A stretch of 14,191 bases of DNA from NCBI GenBank assembly GCA_039198835.1, contig JBCCTH010000054.1:1-14191 (forward strand), given 5' to 3'. The notes under the pieces were generated by a model. The model made no database searches and was not told the DNA's origin. It saw only the letters and a list, made by a program, of their open reading frames with translations. This DNA comes from Shimia_B sp039198835. GTDB lineage: Bacteria; Pseudomonadota; Alphaproteobacteria; Rhodobacterales; Rhodobacteraceae. A program made the translations under genes and the position numbers. Of this stretch, positions 6,084-13,108 are shown in pieces (positions within the stretch are counted from its first letter, which is position 1; each line of letters begins with the position of its first letter).

Positions 6084-7310
6084 TCATGCCGTGGCGTTAC
6101 GGCGGCGTTTGCGCGTCACAAAGACGATCAAGCAACAGAAAACGAGGAAAGAGGCGAGAAGGAAAGGCGCGCCCGGCAGATAGAGGCCCTCTTCGCGGGT
6201 GTAGAGGAAAAAGAGCTGCGTCATCGCGATGGGCGAGAAAATCAACGCCAGCGCCTTGGCCGAAGTGATGATGCCTTGAAGCTCGCCTTGCTGATTGTCG
6301 GCGGCGCGCTGGCTCATGAGCCCTTGGAGCGCCGGTGTGACGACCGCGCCGAGCGCCGAAAGGGGCGTGAGCGCCAACACAAGCCAGCCGCTCGTCAAAA
6401 ACCCGAGCCCGATGAAAATGCCGATGCTCACGAGAAAGCCGTAAAAGATGGTCGATCTTTCACCCAGCCTGGGGATGATCAAACGGATCAGGACGCCCTG
6501 AACAAAGGCCATCGCGATGCCGAAGCAGCCCAGCGAGACACCCACCATGCCTTCGGACCACCCAAAGCGCTCTTGGGTAAAATAGGCCCATACGGTGGGG
6601 TAAACGATGAAGGCGAATTCATAGAGAAAAACGATGAGCAGGAGGCGCTGGACGCCTTGAAGCTTGCCAATGGATTTGAGCGCGCCGAATGGATTGGCGC
6701 GCTTGAGCTCAAAGGGACGGCGGATTTTATCATCGACCGTCTCGGGCAAGACAAAATAGCCGAAAACCAGATTGATCGCGGCGAGAGCTGCGGCCGCGAA
6801 AAAGGGCATGCGCGGCCCGAGCTCTCCCAAAAGGCCGCCGATCACCGGTCCGAGCACAAAGCCTATCCCGAAGGCCGCCCCGATGAGCCCGAAATTCGCC
6901 GCCTTCTTTTCGGGGGGCGAGATATCGGCGATAAAGGCGGCCGCGGTCGATTGCGTCGACGTGGCGATGCCGCCGATGATGCGCGTGAGGATCAAGAGCC
7001 ACATGGCATGGGCAATGCCCATCAGCACAAAGTCGATGGCTACGATGAAAAGCGAGCCGAGCAAGATCGGGCGGCGGCCACAGCGATCACTCAGCGATCC
7101 GACGATGGGCCCAAAGAGAAACTGGCACCCCGCGAAGATCGTGGTCATGATCCCGCCCCAGATCGCCGCCGAGCCCAGATCGGCCCCGGTTATATCGCGG
7201 ATGAGCGCGGGCATCACCGGCAAGATTAGTCCGATGCCCATGGCATCGATCGTTAGCGTGATAATAATGAAGGTGAGCGCCAGGCGCGGATTAGCTACAG
7301 ACTTGACCAT
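6084..7310 (-). CDS. MFS transporter, TetA-like (TCR/Tet group)
   Basis: Inner-membrane proton-coupled transporter of 408 residues with about 12 predicted helices in two halves. It has the loop 2-3 signature GSLSDRCGRRPILL (71-84) and the antiporter-type glycine/proline-rich run GFVLGPVIGGLLGELGPRMPF in helix 5. The central loop is short, around ELKRANPFGALKSIGK. This pattern matches the tetracycline-resistance exporter group (DHA1), whose members export many compounds, so resistance to tetracycline should not be assumed. It ends in a basic tail (RKRRRNATA). ATG 7310 has GAGG about six bases upstream. The gene follows the PcaD-like gene after 65 bases and may be the distal member of that operon, as exporter of a toxic intermediate. 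No adjacent TetR-type regulator is seen. Confidence 0.9.
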   Translation of the reverse strand: MVKSVANPRLALTFIIITLTIDAMGIGLILPVMPALIRDITGADLGSAAIWGGIMTTIFAGCQFLFGPIVGSLSDRCGRRPILLGSLFIVAIDFVLMGIAHAMWLLILTRIIGGIATSTQSTAAAFIADISPPEKKAANFGLIGAAFGIGFVLGPVIGGLLGELGPRMPFFAAAALAAINLVFGYFVLPETVDDKIRRPFELKRANPFGALKSIGKLQGVQRLLLIVFLYEFAFIVYPTVWAYFTQERFGWSEGMVGVSLGCFGIAMAFVQGVLIRLIIPRLGERSTIFYGFLVSIGIFIGLGFLTSGWLVLALTPLSALGAVVTPALQGLMSQRAADNQQGELQGIITSAKALALIFSPIAMTQLFFLYTREEGLYLPGAPFLLASFLVFCCLIVFVTRKRRRNATA

Positions 7311-7375
7311 GCTGCCTCAATTCTCAGCAGCCTTTAGCAACCTCGCGGTGGCGTGAGAAGCGAATTCGGTGATCG

Positions 7376-8167
7376 TCAGATATGCCCGATCTCGCGCATG
7401 AAAGCAGTCAGCAAGCGCGCATAACCCACCGGGTCTTCAACGCAGGGCAGATGGCCCGCGCGGCGCATCAGCTCTGTGCGCGAGCCCGGAATGAGCGCGA
7501 GCGTTTCTCGAACGAGGTCTGGCGGGGTGGCTGCATCTTCATCGCCCGCGATGCCGAGCGCTGGTAATCTGAGCGTGCTTGTCGGTGTGAAAAAATCCGT
7601 TCCCTGGATCGCAGTCGCGCAGCCGATATAGCCCTCAGCGGGCGTGGAGATGAGCATATTGCGCCAGGCGGCGAGCTCCGGGCGTTCGCGAAAGCCTTTG
7701 GAGAACCAGCGTTTCATCGTGGCGTCGCCGATCACGGGCATGCCCAATCGCCGGATTGTATCGATGCGATCCTGCCAGATCTCACGCGTGGCGATCTTGG
7801 CCCCGGTATTCGAGAGCACCAGCGCGCGCACCAGATCAAGCCGCTTGGCCGCAAGCCCCTGCGCGATAAGCCCGCCGATGGACAGGCCCACAAAAAGGCA
7901 CTCGCGCACGTCGAGCGCCATGAGCAGTTTCTCGATATCGCTCACGAGCGCGCCCATCGCATAGGGCGCTTCAGGGCAGTCAGAGAGCCCATGCCCACGC
8001 TTGTCATACCGGATGATGCGCAGCCCAGGCGGAAGATGCGGCAAGACCCCATCCCACAGCCGAAGATCTGTTCCCAGCGAGTTGGCGAAGACGACCGGCG
8101 CGCCCGATGGATCGCCATCTTCGCGGTAATGGAGCCCGACGCCCCCGGCATCAAAGACATTCATCAT
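7376..8167 (-). CDS. pcaD: 3-oxoadipate enol-lactonase-like alpha/beta hydrolase (PcaD family)
   Basis: 263-residue cytosolic alpha/beta hydrolase most like PcaD, which opens 3-oxoadipate enol-lactone in the protocatechuate branch of the beta-ketoadipate pathway. The catalytic triad is visible: S96 in VGLSIGGLIAQ, an Asp in AGDEDAATPP (209-216) and H239 in AGHLPCVEDP. The N-terminal part has NSLGTDLRLWD (29-39) and RYDKRGHGLSD (53-63), both typical of PcaD. No other pca genes (pcaBCGHIJ) lie in the window, so it may act on a different lactone or ester and the symbol is tentative. ATG 8167 overlaps the preceding stop by four bases (ATGA). A second ATG follows immediately at 8164, giving a one-residue uncertainty. 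Confidence 0.85.
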   Translation of the reverse strand: MMNVFDAGGVGLHYREDGDPSGAPVVFANSLGTDLRLWDGVLPHLPPGLRIIRYDKRGHGLSDCPEAPYAMGALVSDIEKLLMALDVRECLFVGLSIGGLIAQGLAAKRLDLVRALVLSNTGAKIATREIWQDRIDTIRRLGMPVIGDATMKRWFSKGFRERPELAAWRNMLISTPAEGYIGCATAIQGTDFFTPTSTLRLPALGIAGDEDAATPPDLVRETLALIPGSRTELMRRAGHLPCVEDPVGYARLLTAFMREIGHI

Positions 8168-9351
8168 GGGTTGAGCTCCATGTGGGCTATGATCTGGCCA
8201 TGATCGGAGGCGAGCTTGTTATAGGGAGCCTCCGGATAAGAGCCGTCGGTCAGATGATCATTGAGCGCGCTAAAATAGGCCATCTTTCCGATCCGATCCG
8301 GAAACTCCGGGTGGAAGTGCCGCGACATGAAGATCTGGTCGATACTCTCAAACGACCCGCCAAAAGCCGAGGTGTAGACCATGTCGCGCAGCGATTTGCG
8401 CACAAACATTTTTTCGGCGGAATAGAGCCGCACCGCCTCGATCTGTTCGCGGATCGCAATGTTCTCGGCATCGCTATATCTGTCAGAGCGGTGCTTGGCG
8501 TCATGTCGGCGCATCCAGGCATAGTTTTTGAACGGCGTTTCGCCGGTGATGATTTCGGAAGAGACCGCATGCTCGCCATCGTTGAAATCGCCGAGCACCA
8601 TGACGGGTTCGCCTGCTTTGAGGCTTGCGAGCACTTCACGCCGCAAGACCCAGGCTTCGGCCATGCGCCGCACAGCCGCGCGGAGCGATCCCATCGCGCG
8701 CCCCGCGGCGTCATAGCGCGTCAGATCCGCTTCCGGTGCCGGGGCGCCGGAGGCTGGCGCGAATTCGCCAAGCTTTGATTTCAGGTGACAGTTGAAGATG
8801 GTGATCACATGCGCGCCCGCGCGCACCTTCACCTTGAGGATCGGGCGCGACGTTCGCGTGAGGGTGAAAGACCCGGCGCCCACGCCGCCAAAATCGGAAA
8901 ACGGGATCGTCAGCGGCTCTGGCAGAACCTGGATGATCTCGGGCGTGCCCTCGAAGCCAAGGCGAGACAAGACGGCGACGCCCGGCCTCCGCGCCCCGGG
9001 CGCGCCATCATTGGCATTGGCCGCAAAGGCGATTTCGAGCGGATCATAGGGATCGAAAGCCAGTTTGCGGAAGATCGCCTTGCGCGCATAGCGCTTTGAT
9101 CTGTCGGGCACGACGGCTTCATTGAGCGCGCGGCCCCGCGCATTTGTCTCAGCAACGACAGCCTCAAGCGCAGATCTGTCGAAAATCTCCTGAAAGCAGA
9201 CGATATCAGCGTCAACAGACAGAAGTTGATCGGCGAGCCAATCTTCCTTCCAGGCGTATTCCTCGGGCGTGTAGCTTTCGAAACGGTAATATTCAGCATC
9301 CGCGCCGATGAGATTTTTGACGTTGAAAGAAGCGATGGAAAATTCGGTCAT
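8164..9351 (-). CDS. Endonuclease/exonuclease/phosphatase (EEP) family protein
   Basis: 395-residue metal-dependent phosphoesterase of the DNase I/exonuclease III fold. Motifs in order: ASFNVKNL with N10, DADIVCFQEIF with E55 as metal ligand, IFNCHLKSK, VLGDFNDGEH with the Asp and Asn pair of the active site, SIDQIFMS, and the C-terminal ASDHGQI with the catalytic SDH. The core machinery is therefore complete. The start is set at ATG 9351 because the upstream part of the open frame lies inside the neighbouring dehydratase gene in another frame and has no family similarity, while MTEFSIASFNVKN is where the fold begins. It overlaps the dehydratase stop by four bases (ATGA) and the PcaD-like start by four. 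No signal peptide is seen. The substrate could be nucleic acid, a phospholipid head group or another phosphoester. Confidence 0.88.
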   Translation of the reverse strand: MTEFSIASFNVKNLIGADAEYYRFESYTPEEYAWKEDWLADQLLSVDADIVCFQEIFDRSALEAVVAETNARGRALNEAVVPDRSKRYARKAIFRKLAFDPYDPLEIAFAANANDGAPGARRPGVAVLSRLGFEGTPEIIQVLPEPLTIPFSDFGGVGAGSFTLTRTSRPILKVKVRAGAHVITIFNCHLKSKLGEFAPASGAPAPEADLTRYDAAGRAMGSLRAAVRRMAEAWVLRREVLASLKAGEPVMVLGDFNDGEHAVSSEIITGETPFKNYAWMRRHDAKHRSDRYSDAENIAIREQIEAVRLYSAEKMFVRKSLRDMVYTSAFGGSFESIDQIFMSRHFHPEFPDRIGKMAYFSALNDHLTDGSYPEAPYNKLASDHGQIIAHMELNP

Positions 9352-10325
9352 ACTGTCTCCAGCGCCCGTTTGAAGAGATCGGCATCGACGTTGCCGCCCG
9401 ATGCCGTAACGATCACGGCATCGCCTGAATGCGTGTCCGGGTGGAAAAGCGCGGCCGCAAGCGCGACAGCGCCGCCCGGCTCGATAACGAGCTTGAGCCG
9501 CAGGAAGGCGATCGCCATGGCCCGCAAGGCCTCTTCCTCTGAGACAACAATGCCCGGGCCGCACAATCGCTGCATGATCGGGAAAGTGATCTGTCCGGGT
9601 GCCTCCGTTATAATCGCGTCGCAGACGCCGCCGCTCGTGCGGCTGTTGCGGCTGATCTGCCCGGTGGCCAACGAGCGGGCGACATCGTCAAACTCCTCGG
9701 GCTCGACAGGGCGCACTTTGTGGCGGCCTTCGGTCGCCAGCGCGATGCCAGAGGTGAACCCGCCGCCACCGCAACACACGAGAATTTCGGCGCCCTCCGC
9801 TCCGGCCTCGCGCGCCTGTTGCGCAATTTCGAGCCCGCACGTCCCCTGACCGGCGATAACGAGGGGCTCATCAAAGGGCTTGATAAGCGTCAGGTCTCGC
9901 TCGGCTGCGATGCGCGATCCGATCTCATTGCGGTCTTCTTCGGCGCGGTCATAGAGAACCACCTCGGCACCGAGGGCGCGGGTATTCTCGATCTTGATGC
10001 GGGGGGCATCGGAGGGCATGACGATCACCGATTGCGCCCCGTGCAGAGCGGCGGCGCGCGCCACGGCTTGCGCATGGTTCCCGGACGAAAAGGCGATGAC
10101 GCCGCGCGCTCTGGCTTCCGGTGCGAGCGCCGAGAGCGCAGACCAACCGCCACGATACTTGAAAGAGCCGGTATGTTGCAGGCATTCGGCTTTCAAAAAG
10201 ACGCGCCGCCTCGCGATCTCATCGAGAAAGGGCGAGCTTAAGAGCGGGGTGCGCCGCACATGGCCCGCGCCGCGCGCGGCGGCCGCTTCGATCATCTCAA
10301 GGTTCAATCTGTGCCCACCAATCAT
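9348..10325 (-). CDS. PLP-dependent threonine dehydratase / serine racemase-like enzyme
   Basis: Fold-type II PLP enzyme of about 325 residues without a C-terminal ACT domain, so it resembles catabolic threonine dehydratase, serine racemase or hydroxyaspartate ammonia-lyase rather than feedback-controlled IlvA. With ATG 10325, the PLP lysine is K56 in QHTGSFKYRGG. The substrate loop is SSGNHAQAVA (80-89), the phosphate-binding glycine loop is CCGGGGFTSG, and the C-terminal SGGNVD binds the pyridine nitrogen region. ATG 10325 overlaps the upstream hydrolase by 29 bases. A TTG at 10307 with GGTGGG before it and an ATG at 10295 just after the hydrolase stop are alternatives, and all leave the fold intact. 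The downstream EEP gene overlaps by four bases. The likely product of threonine or serine deamination is a 2-oxoacid plus ammonia; the exact substrate is unresolved. Confidence 0.88.
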   Translation of the reverse strand: MIGGHRLNLEMIEAAAARGAGHVRRTPLLSSPFLDEIARRRVFLKAECLQHTGSFKYRGGWSALSALAPEARARGVIAFSSGNHAQAVARAAALHGAQSVIVMPSDAPRIKIENTRALGAEVVLYDRAEEDRNEIGSRIAAERDLTLIKPFDEPLVIAGQGTCGLEIAQQAREAGAEGAEILVCCGGGGFTSGIALATEGRHKVRPVEPEEFDDVARSLATGQISRNSRTSGGVCDAIITEAPGQITFPIMQRLCGPGIVVSEEEALRAMAIAFLRLKLVIEPGGAVALAAALFHPDTHSGDAVIVTASGGNVDADLFKRALETV

Positions 10326-11121
10326 GGAGCGCTTTGACAGCCTCCGGTTCATCAAGAAACGGCACATGCCCGCGATCCGGGACATCCGCATAGATCATAT
10401 CAGGCCTGCGCCTTTGCATTTCATCTGCCGTCTCGCGGCTCAAAAGGTTTGAGTTCGCGCCATGGATCAACGCGAGGGGAAGCCCTTCCATAGCCGCGAA
10501 AATTGGCCAGAGGTCTGGCGCGGCGACGTCTTTGTTCTTGAGAACGGCTTCGCGCAAGGCGGGATCATAGGTGATATCGAGCCCGTCCGGGGCGGCTCTG
10601 AAATGGAGCATGACTTCCTGCGCCCAGCGCGTCGCGGGGACATCGGCGAAGCCCGCCATGTGGGTGGGCCGCTTCTCTATCGCTTCTTCGAGTGTTTTGA
10701 ACTTTGGGCGGCGGCCAAGATAGCCCTCGATATCCTTGAGCCCGGCCTCTTCGATCGAAGGCCCGATGTCATTGAGCGCCACGCCCAAGAGCATCGATTT
10801 CACGTTCGCGGCAAGCCCCATGGCGATAATCCCGCCTCGGGAGGTGCCCAGAAGGGCGGTTTTGGCAATGTTGAGATGCATGAGCAATTCAATGGCATCC
10901 TGGCCTTCCCGCGCGGGTGTATAGGTCGCCTCGCCCGACCAAGCCGAGCGCCCACGCCCGCGATAATCCAGACGAATGAGCCGGCAGGGCGGCAAGAGCG
11001 GCGCGACATAGTCGAAGTCTCGTCCGGTGCGGGTGAGGCCCGATAGGCAAAGAAGCGGCGTGCCTTGGCCTTCATCGGTGAAGAAAAGTTCTGCGCCATC
11101 GGAGGCGGTGAAAAAAGGCAT
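10297..11121 (-). CDS. Alpha/beta hydrolase with Asn at the expected acid position
   Basis: 274-residue cytosolic alpha/beta-hydrolase fold protein. Visible are CLSGLTRTGRDF (25-36) as the oxyanion region, RLDYRGRGRS (50-59), the nucleophile elbow GTSRGG with S94, and the catalytic His H252 in DRGHVPFLDEP. After the strand that normally presents the catalytic Asp the sequence is IHGANSNLLS. In relatives I recall this reads GANSDLLS, so N225 replaces the expected acid, and the codon AAC is clear in the sequence. The acid may have moved, for example to a residue in the cap or after strand 6, or the activity may be reduced or different. The start overlaps the dehalogenase stop by one base (TGATG), and the dehydratase gene begins inside or just after its end. 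The substrate is unknown. Confidence 0.88.
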   Translation of the reverse strand: MPFFTASDGAELFFTDEGQGTPLLCLSGLTRTGRDFDYVAPLLPPCRLIRLDYRGRGRSAWSGEATYTPAREGQDAIELLMHLNIAKTALLGTSRGGIIAMGLAANVKSMLLGVALNDIGPSIEEAGLKDIEGYLGRRPKFKTLEEAIEKRPTHMAGFADVPATRWAQEVMLHFRAAPDGLDITYDPALREAVLKNKDVAAPDLWPIFAAMEGLPLALIHGANSNLLSRETADEMQRRRPDMIYADVPDRGHVPFLDEPEAVKALHDWWAQIEP

Positions 11122-11795
11122 CAGGCTAAAAGCTCCGGCAGGGATGTCAGATCAGGGAGGATATGCGCAGGCCGCCCCGGCAAACGGTCAAGCGGCTCGC
11201 CCGCGCGATTGACCCAAATTGTCAGAAAGCCGTAGGCGGCTGCGTGGGCTGCGTCCCACCCGTTGGAGCTGATGAAAGCGACCTCGTGCGCGGGGCTTTT
11301 GAAGCGCGCGCCCACAAGATCATAAACCGCGCGCGCGGGCTTGAAGACACCCACCGCCTCAACGCTCAAAATCGCGTAGATATCGGCGCCGATGCCCGCC
11401 GATGATACGGCGGCGTCGAGCATTTCTGGCGTGCCGTTTGACAAGATGCCGTTGCGTTTGCCCTGCGCCTTGAGCGCCGTGAGTGTGGCGGGCACTTCGG
11501 GATAAGGCGAAAGCGCCCAATAAAGATCGAGAAGCGATTGGCGCAGATCTGCGTCATCGAGGCCAGCGGCCTCCATTGCCCAGTCGAGCCCGTCTTGCGT
11601 GACCCGCCAGAAATCAACATGGGTGCCCGCCACGGCGCGCAGCCAAGTATATTGAAGTTGCTTCATGCGCCAATCGGCGGCGAGCTTGGGCCAGATTTCC
11701 TTGAGCGCTTGTGTCTCCTTGGAAGCTTCGCGGGCGGCCGCGCCCACATCGAAAAGCGTTCCATAGGCGTCGAAAATGCAGGTGGTTATCGTCAT
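11121..11795 (-). CDS. (S)-2-haloacid dehalogenase-type HAD hydrolase (haloacid dehalogenase type II)
   Basis: 224-residue HAD-superfamily enzyme. Family members replace the halogen of L-2-haloalkanoic acids with hydroxyl, inverting the configuration. All residues known to matter in L-DEX-type enzymes have counterparts: nucleophile D9 and T13 in FDAYGTLFD, R53 in YTWLR, S119-N120 in ILSNGTP, K152 and Y158 in KPARAVY, and S176, N178 and D181 in ISSNGWD. This conservation supports true dehalogenase chemistry rather than a generic phosphatase. ATG 11795 is chosen because MTITTCIFDAYGT opens the fold and the earlier in-frame start is only a TTG. No clear Shine-Dalgarno precedes it; a 5-bp hairpin (11803-11815) sits there instead. 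It appears to be the first gene of a chain of overlapping genes. Confidence 0.9.
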   Translation of the reverse strand: MTITTCIFDAYGTLFDVGAAAREASKETQALKEIWPKLAADWRMKQLQYTWLRAVAGTHVDFWRVTQDGLDWAMEAAGLDDADLRQSLLDLYWALSPYPEVPATLTALKAQGKRNGILSNGTPEMLDAAVSSAGIGADIYAILSVEAVGVFKPARAVYDLVGARFKSPAHEVAFISSNGWDAAHAAAYGFLTIWVNRAGEPLDRLPGRPAHILPDLTSLPELLA

Positions 11796-11871
11796 GGCGC
11801 GAGGCTGGCACAGCCTTCGCCCGTTGGAAAGGCGGGATGCCTCCGGCGGGAGCAATTATGGCCTAAGGAAA

Positions 11872-11886
11872 GAGCGCTCAGCGCTC
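11872..11886 (-). terminator. Terminator-like inverted repeat at the end of the fab operon
   Basis: GAGCGCT and AGCGCTC form a perfect 7-base inverted repeat around a single centre base, able to fold as a 5-bp stem with a five-base loop. On the minus strand TTTCCTTA follows. It overlaps the stop codon of the small membrane protein. The U-run is short and broken, so termination may be weak. It is the best boundary candidate between the fatty-acid genes and the dehalogenase gene chain. Confidence 0.4.
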
Positions 11887-12318
11887 GAAGTGAAAGCCGG
11901 TCGCGCGAGACCAATGCGGCTCTTTGTTTTGTGCAAGATCCGAGATAGCGGCCGCGAGATGAAGGGCCGCGACAGCCGTTCCAAGCGCCGCGACGCCCCA
12001 AACATCGCTCCAAAGCGCAAGAGCCATGCTGGCGGGCGCGAGCGCGAGTGGCCACCAAAACCTGAGCCAGCGGCAAACGTGGCAGCCCGCCCCTTTGAGC
12101 GCGAGGCCGCGCCTGCGATGCTCCGGGGCCGGGTGCTTTTGGGTCAAAGCGCGGATCGCCAGGATGAGCGGCGCGAGAGCGAAAGCAACCGCAAGCCAGA
12201 TGAAAAGCGGCAGCGGGGCCTCGAGCGCGGCGCGCTCGGAGAGGAAGAAAGCGGGGCAGGCCACCGCCGCGCAAAGCGCGCCCTCGATGAAGGCCGCGAT
12301 GGCGCGGTCTTTGATCAC
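11878..12318 (-). CDS. Small membrane protein of unknown function, GTG start
   Basis: I do not recognise this 146-residue protein. It has four likely membrane segments, near residues 7-26, 37-57, 87-103 and 105-127. A basic cytoplasmic-type loop (HRRRG, 67-71) and a CHVC pair of cysteines (C79, C82) lie before the third span. The tail is polar and ends GFHFER. The initiator is GTG 12318, whose last bases overlap the fabI stop (GTGA), and no in-frame ATG follows near enough to give the first helix. The coupling to fabI suggests co-translation, and a role near lipid synthesis is possible but only by position. Reading-frame quality and the tight junction argue for a real gene. Confidence 0.72.
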   Translation of the reverse strand: MIKDRAIAAFIEGALCAAVACPAFFLSERAALEAPLPLFIWLAVAFALAPLILAIRALTQKHPAPEHRRRGLALKGAGCHVCRWLRFWWPLALAPASMALALWSDVWGVAALGTAVAALHLAAAISDLAQNKEPHWSRATGFHFER

Positions 12319-13103
12319 AGATTGTCAGGCTGCGGCATGCCCAGGATATGATATCCGCCATCGACCATAATGCACTCGCCCGTCGTACAATCGGAATAAT
12401 CAGATGCGAGATAAACCGCCGTGCCGCCGATTGCATCGAGCGAGGCGTTTTTGCGCATCGGGCTGTTGGCCTCGGTGAAGCGGAAGGTTTTCCGCGCCCC
12501 GCCGATCGCCGCGCCCGAAAGCGTTTTCATCGGCCCCGGCGAGATCAGATTAACGCGAATACCCTGCGGTCCAAGATCATTCGCGAGATAAAGCGCCGTC
12601 GTCTCAAGCGCGGCTTTAGCGACGCCCATAACATTGTACCAAGGTGTTGCGCGGCGCGATCCCTGATAGGTCAGCGCCATGATAGAGCCCCCGTTGGGCA
12701 TGAGCGGAGCTGCGTTGCGCGCCATATCAATGAGCGAATAGGCCGAGATATCGAGCGAATTCTTGAAATTCGCGCGGCTGGTGTTCGTGAAACTGCCGGT
12801 CAGTTCGGATTTGTCGGAATAGGCTATGGCGTGAACGCAGAAATCGAGCGTGCCCCATTCCTTTTCCAAACGCTCAAAGCAGGCTTTCGAGGCCTCATCA
12901 TCGGTTGCGGAGTAATCCGTGACGATGTTGACGCCCATCATGTCAGCGAGCGGCTTAACGCGTTCTCCAAAGACATCCATCTGGCAGGCAAACGCGAGTT
13001 CCGCGCCTTCGGCTTTCATGGCGGCGGCGATCCCGTAGGCGATGGAGCGGTTATTGGCGATCCCGGTGATGAGGCCGCGTTTTCCGGCGAGGAGGTCTGC
13101 CAT
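12315..13103 (-). CDS. fabI: Enoyl-[acyl-carrier-protein] reductase FabI
   Basis: NADH-dependent enoyl-ACP reductase that completes each elongation cycle of type II fatty-acid synthesis in the cytosol. It has 262 residues, the family length. The SDR-type cofactor loop is GIANNRSIAYG (14-24). The FabI-specific catalytic spacing Y146-x9-Y156-x6-K163 is present in LTYQGSRRATPWYNVMGVAK, followed by ISPGPMKTLSGAAI (187-200), the substrate-loop region. The end, DGGYHILGMPQP, is typical of alphaproteobacterial FabI. As a FabI it belongs to the triclosan-target group rather than FabK, FabL or FabV. It starts five bases after the fabB stop with only a weak ribosome site, so it probably depends on translation of fabB, and it overlaps the next gene by four bases. 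Confidence 0.97.
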   Translation of the reverse strand: MADLLAGKRGLITGIANNRSIAYGIAAAMKAEGAELAFACQMDVFGERVKPLADMMGVNIVTDYSATDDEASKACFERLEKEWGTLDFCVHAIAYSDKSELTGSFTNTSRANFKNSLDISAYSLIDMARNAAPLMPNGGSIMALTYQGSRRATPWYNVMGVAKAALETTALYLANDLGPQGIRVNLISPGPMKTLSGAAIGGARKTFRFTEANSPMRKNASLDAIGGTAVYLASDYSDCTTGECIMVDGGYHILGMPQPDNL

Positions 13104-13108
13104 GGCGT

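Noticed and set aside
6276..7229. Plus-strand open frame of 317 codons opposite the MFS gene
   Set aside because: Highly charged, low-complexity product typical of the antisense of a hydrophobic GC-rich gene; the MFS frame has real motifs.
6084..7310. Tetracycline resistance gene
   Set aside because: The protein belongs to the TetA-like MFS group, but group membership does not show tetracycline export and no tetR neighbour is present.
9352..9564. N-terminal extension of the EEP gene by 71 codons
   Set aside because: The extension lies within the dehydratase coding region in another frame, is Arg/Cys-rich and unlike the family; ATG 9351 with an ATGA overlap is the natural start.
11803..11815. 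Hairpin GGCTG-TGC-CAGCC before the dehalogenase start as a riboregulator
   Set aside because: A 5-bp stem with a three-base loop is expected often by chance in GC-rich DNA; noted only because no clear ribosome site is present there.
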